Source of the DNA: Prauserella marina | Lineage (GTDB): Bacteria; Actinomycetota; Actinomycetes; Mycobacteriales; Pseudonocardiaceae | DNA length: 64,000 nucleotides | NCBI RefSeq assembly: GCF_002240355.1 | Contig: NZ_CP016353.1 | Coordinates: 3,522,501 to 3,586,500, forward strand | Direction: 5' to 3' | In this document: one piece after another, positions 17,936 through 24,822 of the stretch | How the letters are laid out: every line of letters begins with the position of its first letter | How positions within the stretch are numbered: position 1 is the first letter of the stretch | Notes under the pieces: generated by a model | What the model was told of the DNA's origin: nothing | Databases searched by the model: none | The model's input: the letters and a program-made list of their open reading frames with translations, nothing else | Program-made: the position numbers and the translations under genes

Positions 17936-18203
17936 CGCGACCTCGGAATACAGCGCACGATGTCATCCTGACGCACTGGAGCGAATCCGGCACCCCCGTA
18001 CTCGCGAGTCCCCCGTCCAGGCCGCCGAGATCCGCGCCCAGGACGGCGACATGCCCATCCGGGTCACCGATGATCGAGGTCGGGAAACCGGGCAACGCGG
18101 GAGGATCCGCCGGATTGGTGGATCAGCGGGCGATTCCGCGCCTCGACCGGCCATTCCGGACAGTTCGAGCACGGCCGCCCGGCGGAGAGTCACAGTCGCG
18201 CCG
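17936..18203. repeat. capped 21-bp repeat array R2 in intergenic region
   Basis: A second exact copy of the 19-bp cap CGCGAGTCCCCCGTCCAGG is at 18003-18021, followed by one good unit (GAGATCCGC at about 18027, then CAGGACGGC) and decayed sequence to about 18065. Unlike the other capped arrays it is not just downstream of a same-strand stop codon. The remaining sequence to the ohr stop at 18204 is featureless. Confidence 0.7.
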
Positions 18204-18641
18204 TCAGGCTGTGGTCAGCCGCACCTCGATGTTGCCCCTGGTGGCATTGGAATAGGGACACACCTGGTGCGCGGCCTCGGCGAGTTCACGCGCCGTCGCG
18301 GAATCCACCGAAGGAAGGGAAATCGTCAGTTCGACGGTCAGTCCGTATCCTCCCCCTCCGTTCGGACCGATTCCGACGGCGGCGGTCACCGTACTTCCGG
18401 TGACATCAGCCCTCGCCCGCCTGGCGACCACGAACAGGGCGCTCTGGAAGCACGCGGCGTATCCCGACGCGAACAACTGCTCGGGGTTCGTACCCCCGCC
18501 CTGCCCACCCATCGCCTCGGGCACCCTGACGTCGACATCGAGCGCACCGTCATCGGTACGCACGTGTCCGTCCCTGCCGCCATCCGCCGTAGCCACGGCC
18601 GTGTACAGGATCTTCGTCGGCGCCTGCTCCGCTGTACCCAT
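18204..18641 (-). CDS. ohr: organic hydroperoxide resistance protein (OsmC/Ohr family)
   Basis: A 145-residue thiol peroxidase that reduces organic hydroperoxides. The start TKILYTAVATADGGRDGHVR and the motif GGTNPEQLFASGYAACFQSA (peroxidatic Cys about residue 62) identify Ohr; the resolving Cys is in HQVCPYSNATRGN (about 127). Length is normal for Ohr. ATG 18641 was chosen because family members start a few residues before TKILYT; the nine upstream codons are unconserved. It diverges from the DedA-type gene across a 171-bp region holding a strong palindrome, a possible OhrR/MarR site, although no ohrR gene is next to it. Confidence 0.92.
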   Translation of the reverse strand: MGTAEQAPTKILYTAVATADGGRDGHVRTDDGALDVDVRVPEAMGGQGGGTNPEQLFASGYAACFQSALFVVARRARADVTGSTVTAAVGIGPNGGGGYGLTVELTISLPSVDSATARELAEAAHQVCPYSNATRGNIEVRLTTA

Positions 18642-18713
18642 CGGTCGTCCCTTCCTCGTGCCGGTCACCCGCCAGCCTCGCGCATCCCGTACTCACCCGC
18701 ACCACAGTGACCC

Positions 18714-18731
18714 GGTGGGGTTTTCCCCACC
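18714..18731. promoter_or_regulatory. palindrome in the ohr-dedA divergent promoter region
   Basis: GGTGGGG-TTTT-CCCCACC is a perfect 18-bp inverted repeat between two divergent genes. Because neither gene ends here it is unlikely to be a terminator; a repressor site or a transcribed hairpin is more likely. Confidence 0.4.
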
Positions 18732-18812
18732 ACGCACCGGGGGCGGGCAGGCTGTCGCGGCACCGCCGCGCCGCACAGACTGAACAGATCGATCGAGGAG
18801 GCGACGGCACCG

Positions 18813-19778
18813 ATGACCCCACCCGAACTGCTGGGCATGGCCGACCAGCTTCCGTGGTGGGTCTACCCGCTGCTGTTCGCGATGACGGCCGCGCCGGCCG
18901 TTCCGAACTCGGCACTGGTCATGACGGCGGCGGCGCTCGCGGCTCAAGGCGGGGTCTCGCTGCCGCTGCTCGCCGTCGTGGTCCTTGCCGGGACCGTCAC
19001 CGGCGACCTCGCCGCCTACGCCGTCGCCAGGCTGTCCAGAAGGAGCCGTCTTGGCGGCACTTCAAGCGGGAACCGCGTCCTGCTGCTCGCCGCCAGTGCG
19101 GAGGCGTTGTTGCACCGGCGTGGCGGAGCGGTGTTCATCGCAATGCGTTTCGTTCCGGGAGGACGCGTCACCGGCGCGATCGCGGCGGGCCGGGGTGCCT
19201 ATCCCGCGACGAGGTTCGCCGGCGCGGCCGTACTGGCGGAATGCGCGTGGACGGCGACCTACCTCGCGGCCGGATTCACCGGCGGAAGCCTGGTCTCCGG
19301 CCCCGGTCCGGCGTTGCTCATGGCCGCGGTCATGAGCGCGCTGGTAAGCGTGGGCGGGTGCGTCGTGCGCGGATACTCACGCACCGACCCAGACGCGGCG
19401 CGCGGTGGAAGCCGTCGCACTGTCGCCGCATCCGCCGTACCGGTCGCTGCTGTACAAGGTCACGGCACCGGCCCTGCTCACGCGGAAACGCGACGACCGC
19501 GTCGGTCCGCGCGTATTCGGCCACTGTGGACAGGGGGTGCCGACCGGGCGGAAGGACGCCTTCGAGCGCGCCGTCATCCCGTTTCTCACCGGCCGAGGAT
19601 CACGCCGAGTCCGCGCGCCGCCTTCGTATCCGCACCACCAGCACCACCACGACGAACAGTCCGCCCACAACGAGCGTGGAACGCGCGCTCACGGAACCGG
19701 CCGAGGCGCGCGCTCTCTCCGCGAGCGCGACGGTCTTGCCGCGCACGAGTCGCAGCCTGTCCTCCGCCGTATCCCTGA
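18813..19778 (+). CDS. DedA/VTT-domain membrane protein with suspect C-terminal end
   Basis: Residues 1 to about 195 are a DedA-family (VTT/SNARE-associated) membrane protein: LPWWVYPLLFAMTAAPAVPNS, GTVTGDLAAYAVARLSR, and the FIAMRFVPGGRVTGAIAAG re-entrant motif, the family's F..R..P..R hallmark. GAGGAG lies upstream of the ATG. The last ~125 residues are Arg/Pro/Ala-rich, have poorer third-position GC, and overlap the converging DUF3618 gene by 179 bp. From about 19385 the good codon bias moves to another forward frame, so a frameshift (real or sequencing) near 19370-19400 is likely and the true 3' end is unknown. DedA proteins act in membrane lipid flipping and homeostasis. Confidence 0.65.
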   Translation: MTPPELLGMADQLPWWVYPLLFAMTAAPAVPNSALVMTAAALAAQGGVSLPLLAVVVLAGTVTGDLAAYAVARLSRRSRLGGTSSGNRVLLLAASAEALLHRRGGAVFIAMRFVPGGRVTGAIAAGRGAYPATRFAGAAVLAECAWTATYLAAGFTGGSLVSGPGPALLMAAVMSALVSVGGCVVRGYSRTDPDAARGGSRRTVAASAVPVAAVQGHGTGPAHAETRRPRRSARIRPLWTGGADRAEGRLRARRHPVSHRPRITPSPRAAFVSAPPAPPRRTVRPQRAWNARSRNRPRRALSPRARRSCRARVAACPPPYP

Positions 19779-19929
19779 CCCGGTCGGCCACGTTCGCCTT
19801 CCGCAGCACCGCCGCCGCCGTCTCGGCGAGTTCGGCCCTCGTCAACTCGGCATCCAGCCGCAGGTCGTCGTCGGTCGGCTCGCCGCCGGGCAACGCGTAC
19901 CGCTGCCTGCGCCGTTCGTCGCCGGTCAT
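19600..19929 (-). CDS. DUF3618-domain membrane protein
   Basis: A 109-residue protein with the DUF3618 pattern: LRLDAELTRAELAETAAAVLRKANVADRVRDTAEDRL (about residues 23-59), then a single hydrophobic helix TLVVGGLFVVVVLVVRI near the C terminus and a short Arg-rich tail. The family is of unknown function and typically sits beside a Holin-X protein in actinomycetes, as here. It overlaps the upstream Holin-X gene by 4 bp (ATGA), so both are likely made together and may form a small membrane unit. Confidence 0.85.
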   Translation of the reverse strand: MTGDERRRQRYALPGGEPTDDDLRLDAELTRAELAETAAAVLRKANVADRVRDTAEDRLRLVRGKTVALAERARASAGSVSARSTLVVGGLFVVVVLVVRIRRRRADSA

Positions 19930-20429
19930 CGCCGTCCCGATTCGGATTTGGTCCGTTCCCTGACCGCCTCGATGTCGTCACGCACGCTGGCGAGCGCCCC
20001 GGTGGGCATTAGCGGCAGCGTCTTCCGGACCTGGAGCGCCCCGCCCAGGCCGAGGGCACCGGCCAGGGCGACCAGCCCGCCGCCGACGAGCAGCGCTGCA
20101 AGCCAGGCGGGCATCACGATGGCCAGCGCGAGAATGAGGGCGGTGAGCAGGGCCGCCGCGCCGAAGAAGCCGAGCACTCCGGCCACCGCGAGCAATGCCC
20201 CTCCTCTCGCGCCTTGTTTGGCTTTGGCCGCCATTTCCCTTGCTGCCAGCTGCGCCTCGATTTTGATCAGCCGGGTCGCTTGCTCGGAAAGGTCCTGCAA
20301 CAGTTGCGGAAGCGAGCGATCACCGTTGCCGGTCGCCGGGTCGGACACGGCGTAGACCCGAACTGTCCGATCACCCGTCATGGACGTCGAATCGGTGACG
20401 CGAGCGGATTTTCCGTACTTGTTAGCCAC
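19926..20429 (-). CDS. Holin-X/DUF1469-family (phage holin superfamily III) membrane protein
   Basis: A 167-residue protein. Residues about 38-72 (SLPQLLQDLSEQATRLIKIE) form the amphipathic helix typical of actinobacterial Holin-X proteins, followed by two long hydrophobic hairpin helices (about 75-105 and 108-135). Despite the name these are chromosomal, non-phage proteins of unknown function, and nothing phage-like is nearby. GTG 20429 was chosen because GAGGTGAG lies just upstream; an internal ATG at residue 17 is possible. It is the first gene of the pair with DUF3618. Confidence 0.85.
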   Translation of the reverse strand: MANKYGKSARVTDSTSMTGDRTVRVYAVSDPATGNGDRSLPQLLQDLSEQATRLIKIEAQLAAREMAAKAKQGARGGALLAVAGVLGFFGAAALLTALILALAIVMPAWLAALLVGGGLVALAGALGLGGALQVRKTLPLMPTGALASVRDDIEAVRERTKSESGRR

Positions 20430-20588
20430 TTCTCACCTCGCGGTCGGCTGGTTGCCTCTGTGCGAAAGGACTCCCCCTGGCCGGGCTCGGACGGATACCG
20501 ACGAACGATACGCCGCCCTGAGGCGACAACGCCAACACCGCCAACCTCGGTCCGCTGTGGACCTCCGGCGCGCCAGAAGGTGAGCCGG

Positions 20589-20617
20589 TTGACGTCTCGC
20601 ATGGAAAACGGCATTAT
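20589..20617 (+). promoter_or_regulatory. sigma70-type promoter of the methyltransferase-TetR operon
   Basis: TTGACG (20589-20594) and CATTAT (20612-20617) are separated by exactly 17 bp. The -10 element abuts the first of two palindromic operators, so a bound repressor would block RNA polymerase. Confidence 0.65.
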
Positions 20618-20645
20618 GAACACACGTTCATGAACATCTGTTCAT
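20616..20645. promoter_or_regulatory. two overlapping TetR-type operators
   Basis: Two perfect 16-bp palindromes share 2 bp: ATGAAC-ACAC-GTTCAT (20616-20631) and ATGAAC-ATCT-GTTCAT (20630-20645). Their centres are 14 bp apart. They lie directly after the -10 hexamer and 5 bp before AAGGAGG (20650-20656). Identical arms, different centres and this position strongly suggest a cooperative TetR site; the TetR encoded two genes on (21516) is the obvious ligand. Confidence 0.75.
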
Positions 20646-20666
20646 GCCGAAGGAGGCGAGGGATCC

Positions 20667-21509
20667 ATGTCCGGCATCGTGAATACGGGACAAGCCGAAG
20701 CGTGGAACGGCTACGAAGGCGAACACTGGGCACGTCACGATGACCGGTACGACGCGGTCAACGGCGGCTTCAACGAGCCCGTACTCCAGGCTGCACGTAT
20801 CGCCGACGACAGCGACGTACTCGACGTCGGCTGCGGAAACGGCCAGCTCACCCGGCTCGCGGCACGGCGGGCGGCGCGGGGGAAGGTCACCGGTATCGAC
20901 CTGTCCGAGCCGATGTTGCACACCGCGCGTGAACGGGCGAAGGCCGAGCAACTCGGCAACCTCAGCTTCGAAAGAGGCGACGCGCAGGTTCATCCCTTCG
21001 CCGACGACTCCTACGACGTCGCGCTGAGCCGGTTCGGCGTGATGTTCTTCGCCGACCCGGTCGCTGCGTTCGCCAACATCGCCCGCGCGCTGCGCCCGGG
21101 AGGCCGCATCGCCTTCGTGTGCATGACCGAGCTGGCGGGAACCGACCTCGGTACCGTGTTCGGCGCCATGGCCCCCTATGTCCCGCAACCAACGGGACCC
21201 GACGGCACGGGACCGACCTCGTTCGGCGACCCGCGCAAGGTCGAGGCAGTGCTGGGCGAAGCCGGGTTCACCGGCATCGACTGCACTCGCGTCGAAACGG
21301 AACAGACCTGGGGCGCCAGCGTCGAGGACGCCGGGGCGTTCATCGCCGACTGGGGCCCCGTCCGGCACCACTTGCGCGAAGCGGGCCAGGAGGCGGCGGA
21401 GAAGGCAAAGGCCGCGCTCGCCGGCGTACTCGCCACCTTCGCCACGCCGGACGCCGTACGCACCCGGGGCACGGCATGGCTCGTCACCGCGACGACACGG
21501 AACCAGTGA
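20667..21509 (+). CDS. class I SAM-dependent methyltransferase
   Basis: A 280-residue methyltransferase of the Methyltransf_11/25 group. The SAM-binding motif I is VLDVGCGNGQLTRLAA (about residues 51-66), with VTGIDLSEPML as the acidic motif II and SYDVALSRFGVMFFADP as motif IV. It starts with AEAWNGYEGEHWARHDDRYD, a pattern seen in small-molecule methyltransferases of this type. The ATG is 10 bp after AAGGAGG. It is co-transcribed with a TetR gene 6 bp downstream and lies behind a double TetR operator, so it is probably induced by its own substrate or a related compound. The substrate is unknown. Confidence 0.87.
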   Translation: MSGIVNTGQAEAWNGYEGEHWARHDDRYDAVNGGFNEPVLQAARIADDSDVLDVGCGNGQLTRLAARRAARGKVTGIDLSEPMLHTARERAKAEQLGNLSFERGDAQVHPFADDSYDVALSRFGVMFFADPVAAFANIARALRPGGRIAFVCMTELAGTDLGTVFGAMAPYVPQPTGPDGTGPTSFGDPRKVEAVLGEAGFTGIDCTRVETEQTWGASVEDAGAFIADWGPVRHHLREAGQEAAEKAKAALAGVLATFATPDAVRTRGTAWLVTATTRNQ

Positions 21510-21515
21510 GGCGGA

Positions 21516-22148
21516 ATGTCCCCGAGAAAAGCCGCGGCGCTCAGGAACGGCGACGGCGCGAGCCTGCGCGAACATCTCATCGCCACCGCCGAGCGCATGC
21601 TCTCCAACGGTGGCACCGCCGCGCTGACGGTCAGGGCGATCGCCAAGGAAGCCGGTGTCGCCGACGGCGTGCTCTACAACCATTTCGCCGACAAGGAAGA
21701 ACTGATCGCCAGCGCGCTGCGCGCTCACGTGCGCACCGTCGAGGCCGGACTCGGCGCACTGCCCGAGCCGGGAACGGGCACGGTCGAGCGAAATCTGCGC
21801 GCTCAGCTCGCCTACGGAATGGCGATGCACGCCGCGATCCTGCCCGCTTTCGCCGGGCTCATCGACCGGCCTTCGGTACTGTCCCGGTTCGCCGAACGAC
21901 AGGATCAGGACGGCGAACCGCCATGGAAGGAACGGCTGCTCGGCTACCTGCGCGCCGAACGCGATCTCGGCAGGCTCGCCGCGCACGCCGACCTCGACGC
22001 CGCAGCGGCGATGATCATCGGCGTGTGTCACGAGAATGTACTGTCCACAGTGTTCCCTTCGGCACCGGAAACTCCTGCACCGAAGGGGAAAGACGTCGTC
22101 GACGGTGTGGTCGCGGTCGTGCTCGACGGCATCAGGGGCGAGCGTTAG
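21516..22148 (+). CDS. TetR-family transcriptional regulator
   Basis: A 210-residue TetR repressor. Residues about 15-65 form the HTH: LREHLIATAERMLSNGGTAA followed by LTVRAIAKEAGVADGVLYNHFADKEEL. The C-terminal ligand-binding domain has no recognisable specificity. It is the second gene of the operon and most likely autoregulates the operon through the two GTTCA palindromes at 20616-20645. Confidence 0.9.
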   Translation: MSPRKAAALRNGDGASLREHLIATAERMLSNGGTAALTVRAIAKEAGVADGVLYNHFADKEELIASALRAHVRTVEAGLGALPEPGTGTVERNLRAQLAYGMAMHAAILPAFAGLIDRPSVLSRFAERQDQDGEPPWKERLLGYLRAERDLGRLAAHADLDAAAAMIIGVCHENVLSTVFPSAPETPAPKGKDVVDGVVAVVLDGIRGER

Positions 22149-22286
22149 CGAAGCCGAAGGGAGGGCGCCCGCGCCGGACCCCGGCGGCGACGTGCGCGGA
22201 ACGTATCCATAACTGGTGCCCGCATCCAGGTCTCCCTCCATCCGGCTCGCCGGTCGAGCGTCGGCGGCGTGAAACGCCACGCCAGC

Positions 22287-22321
22287 TTGCAATTACGAAG
22301 TACACTTCGTAATGTGAAGTA
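22287..22321 (+). promoter_or_regulatory. HxlR-controlled promoter with 22-bp palindrome, probably leaderless
   Basis: TTGCAA (22287-22292) and TAATGT (22310-22315) are 17 bp apart. A perfect palindrome with arms ATTACGAAGT and ACTTCGTAAT around AC (22292-22313) fills the spacer. The GTG start at 22322 is where transcription would begin and no ribosome-binding site is visible, so the mRNA is predicted to be leaderless. Binding of HxlR to the palindrome would repress its own operon. Confidence 0.7.
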
Positions 22322-22993
22322 GTGGCTAAGGATTACGGTCAGTTCTGCGGGCTCGCCAAGGCGAGCAGTGTGCTTGGTGAGCGGTGGTCGCTGCTGATTG
22401 CGCGCGACCTAAGCGTGGCGCCGCGCAGGTTCAAGGATCTGCACGAGGGACTACCCGGGGTTCCGACCAGCGTGCTGACGGCCCGATTGCGCGATCTTCA
22501 GGTGGCCGGGGTGGTGACGCGGGTGGCCGATGAGCGGCCCGGCGGCGGGGTGCTCTACGCGCTCACGCCACACGGTCGCGCGTTGGAGACGATTCTTGAT
22601 GCGCTTGGCAGGTGGGGCGCGGGAGCGATGGCCGCTCCGGGACCCCAGGACGTGATCACCGATGCGTCCCTGGCAGCCGCACTCCGCGCCAGCTACCAGC
22701 CTCGTGCCACCTGTACGACTACGAGCTACCTGATTCACACGGGCGCCGCCACGGCGTGGGCTGAGGCCACGCCGACTGCGATCACGGTCGGTCTGGGGGT
22801 GCCGGACCTGCTCGCTGATCTCACGATCCACAGCGGTCCTGAGTTGCGTGCCGTGCTCGCCGGCGACCTCAGTCCAGCCGCCGCACTTTCCAGCGGCGCG
22901 GTCCGCATCGAAGGATCGTCCGATGTGTTCGAGCGCTTCGTCCGGACCTTCCATGTCCCGCTGACAGAGGCCGCCATGGAGGTAACACGATGA
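22322..22993 (+). CDS. HxlR-family regulator with SCP2-like C-terminal domain
   Basis: A 223-residue regulator. The first ~105 residues are an HxlR winged helix: GQFCGLAKASSVLGERWSLLIARDL, PRRFKDLHEGLPGVPTSVLTARLRDL and the wing VADERPGGGVLYALT. The conserved HxlR cysteine (Cys9 here) is present. Residues about 120-215 resemble an SCP2 sterol-binding-like fold (GVPDLLADLTIHSGPELRAVLAGDLSPAAALSSGAVRIEGSSD), which may bind a hydrophobic ligand. Its stop overlaps the efflux-pump start by 4 bp, so it most likely controls drug efflux. Its codons are less GC-biased than those of its neighbours, a hint of lateral transfer together with the pump. Confidence 0.85.
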   Translation: MAKDYGQFCGLAKASSVLGERWSLLIARDLSVAPRRFKDLHEGLPGVPTSVLTARLRDLQVAGVVTRVADERPGGGVLYALTPHGRALETILDALGRWGAGAMAAPGPQDVITDASLAAALRASYQPRATCTTTSYLIHTGAATAWAEATPTAITVGLGVPDLLADLTIHSGPELRAVLAGDLSPAAALSSGAVRIEGSSDVFERFVRTFHVPLTEAAMEVTR

Positions 22994-24609
22994 CCACGCC
23001 ACCTTCCGACGGCAACGGCAATCGGGCGACCCCGCGTGAGTGGACAGGTCTGGCCGTGCTGGCTCTGCCAACGCTGCTGCTGTCCATCGACATGACCGTG
23101 CTCTACCTGGCTCTGCCGGAACTCAGTGCGGACCTCGCTCCCACGAGCACCCAGCAACTGTGGATCCTGGACATCTACGCGTTCATGATCGGTGGCTTTC
23201 TGGTCACGATGGGTACCCTCGGCGACCGCATCGGCAGGCGCAAGCTGCTCCTCGTCGGCGCAGTGGTCTTCGGCCTCGCCTCGGTGCTCGCGGCCTACTC
23301 GGTCAGCGCCGAGATGCTCATCGTCACCCGCGCCCTCCTGGGACTCGCGGGCGCGACCCTGATGCCGTCCACGCTCGCCCTCATCCGGAACATGTTCGAG
23401 GACCAGCAGCAGCGCGCGGTGGCCATCGGGGTGTGGATGATGTGCTTCATGAGCGGCATGGCGCTCGGACCGCTGGTCGGCGGTGTGGTCCTCCAGCATT
23501 TCTGGTGGGGAGCCACGTTCCTCATCGGCGTTCCGGTCATGGTGCTGCTGGTGGCCACCGCCCCGTTCCTGCTCCCGGAGTACAAGGCCCCGGACGCGGG
23601 CCGGCTGGATCTCCTGAGCGCACTCATGCTTCTGGCCATGATCCTTCCGGTCATCTACGCCCTCAAGGAATTCGCTTCCGAAGGCCCGGGGGTTCTTTCC
23701 GTCCTCGCCCTCACGTTCGGACTCGTCGTCGGAACGTTGTTCGTCCTTCGACAGCGCAAGCTGGCCGATCCCCTGCTGGACGTCAACCTGTTCAAGAACC
23801 GCACCTTCAGCACCGCGCTGGGGAGCATGTTGTTCGGCGTCATGGCCATGAGCGCGGTCATGCTGTTCGTGACGCAGTACTTCCAGCTGATCCAGGGGCT
23901 GTCGCCCCTTCAAGCCGGTCTGTGGCTGCTTCCCTCGGTCGCGGGCATGATGGTCGGTTTCATGGTGGCCCCCGCGATGGCGGCCAAGATACGCCCGGGC
24001 GTCGTGATCGGCGGCGGGCTCGGACTCAGCGTTCTGGGATTCCTGATCCTCACCCAGATCGAAGCCGGTTCGGGGTTCGCCCTGCTCATTGTCGGACAGG
24101 TCGTCCTCGGCATGGGTATCAGCCCGCTTCTGGCCCTGGGGACCGACCTGGTCGTGGGATCCGCTCCCGAGGAGAAGGCAGGTTCGGCAGCGGCGACATC
24201 GGAGACCGCCGGAGAACTGGGCGGCGCCCTCGGGGTGGCCACCCTCGGCAGTGTCGGTGTGGCCGTGTACCAGAATCAGATGGCCGACGCCATCCCGGCG
24301 GATGTGCCCTCCGCGGCGGCCGACAGCGCCAGTGAGACCTTGGTCGGAGCGATGACCGCCGCCCAGCAATTCCCCTCCGACGCCCAGGCGCTGCTGGTGC
24401 CGGCGCAGGAGGCATTCACGCAAGGAATGAACCTGGCCGCAGGGGTCAGCGCCGTACTCCTGATCGTGGTCGCGGTGCTGACAATGACCCTGATGCGACA
24501 CATCCCCCCGATCGGCGGCACAGAGTCCGATCGGGCTATCGAGACGCCGAAGGAGGCTGCCAAGCCCTCGCGTCGCGGAGACGGGGACGTGGTCCCCCAT
24601 CAATCATGA
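22990..24609 (+). CDS. MFS drug efflux transporter, DHA2 (14-helix) family
   Basis: A 539-residue multidrug exporter of the EmrB/QacA/SmvA type. LPTLLLSIDMTVLYLALPEL (helix 1, with the conserved Asp-Met-Thr) and motif A GTLGDRIGRRKLLLVG are clear, as is the motif-C-like GMALGPLVGG. Fourteen hydrophobic segments can be traced, and the large loop AMTAAQQFPSDAQALLVPAQEAF before the last helix is typical of SmvA/LfrA-like pumps. Proton-driven export of cationic or amphipathic drugs is expected. It is co-transcribed and translationally coupled with the HxlR regulator. Confidence 0.92.
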   Translation: MTTPPSDGNGNRATPREWTGLAVLALPTLLLSIDMTVLYLALPELSADLAPTSTQQLWILDIYAFMIGGFLVTMGTLGDRIGRRKLLLVGAVVFGLASVLAAYSVSAEMLIVTRALLGLAGATLMPSTLALIRNMFEDQQQRAVAIGVWMMCFMSGMALGPLVGGVVLQHFWWGATFLIGVPVMVLLVATAPFLLPEYKAPDAGRLDLLSALMLLAMILPVIYALKEFASEGPGVLSVLALTFGLVVGTLFVLRQRKLADPLLDVNLFKNRTFSTALGSMLFGVMAMSAVMLFVTQYFQLIQGLSPLQAGLWLLPSVAGMMVGFMVAPAMAAKIRPGVVIGGGLGLSVLGFLILTQIEAGSGFALLIVGQVVLGMGISPLLALGTDLVVGSAPEEKAGSAAATSETAGELGGALGVATLGSVGVAVYQNQMADAIPADVPSAAADSASETLVGAMTAAQQFPSDAQALLVPAQEAFTQGMNLAAGVSAVLLIVVAVLTMTLMRHIPPIGGTESDRAIETPKEAAKPSRRGDGDVVPHQS

Positions 24610-24661
24610 AAGGGAAATCCAACACGGAAGCGTCACCGTGACCACGACGCCCTGAGCGCTT

Positions 24662-24689
24662 CCGCGATCCAGCACGCGCCGGATCGCGG
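24662..24689. terminator. bidirectional terminator-like hairpin after the efflux gene
   Basis: CCGCGATCC and GGATCGCGG form a perfect 9-bp stem with a 10-bp loop, between the converging efflux and clpX-type genes. There is no T tract. The rest of the 24610-24822 gap shows nothing else. Confidence 0.55.
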
Positions 24690-24822
24690 GAGCCGATCGG
24701 ACTCGCTGTTCCGAAACTTCCCTTCAAGGCAACGAAAGCGCCACCCAAAGCAGGTTCGGTGCACCGCGTGCAATGCGGACCTTCCGCGAACCGGGCCCGC
24801 ATACGGCCGGCGGCAGTGAGCG

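Noticed and set aside
17661-18095. Longer minus-strand protein overlapping the DUF4190-like gene
   Set aside because: It includes repeat-array sequence and an Arg-rich low-complexity translation; the other frame shows two clean membrane helices.
19926-20429. Prophage remnant suggested by a holin-type protein
   Set aside because: Holin-X/DUF1469 proteins are ordinary chromosomal proteins in actinobacteria, and no other phage gene is nearby.
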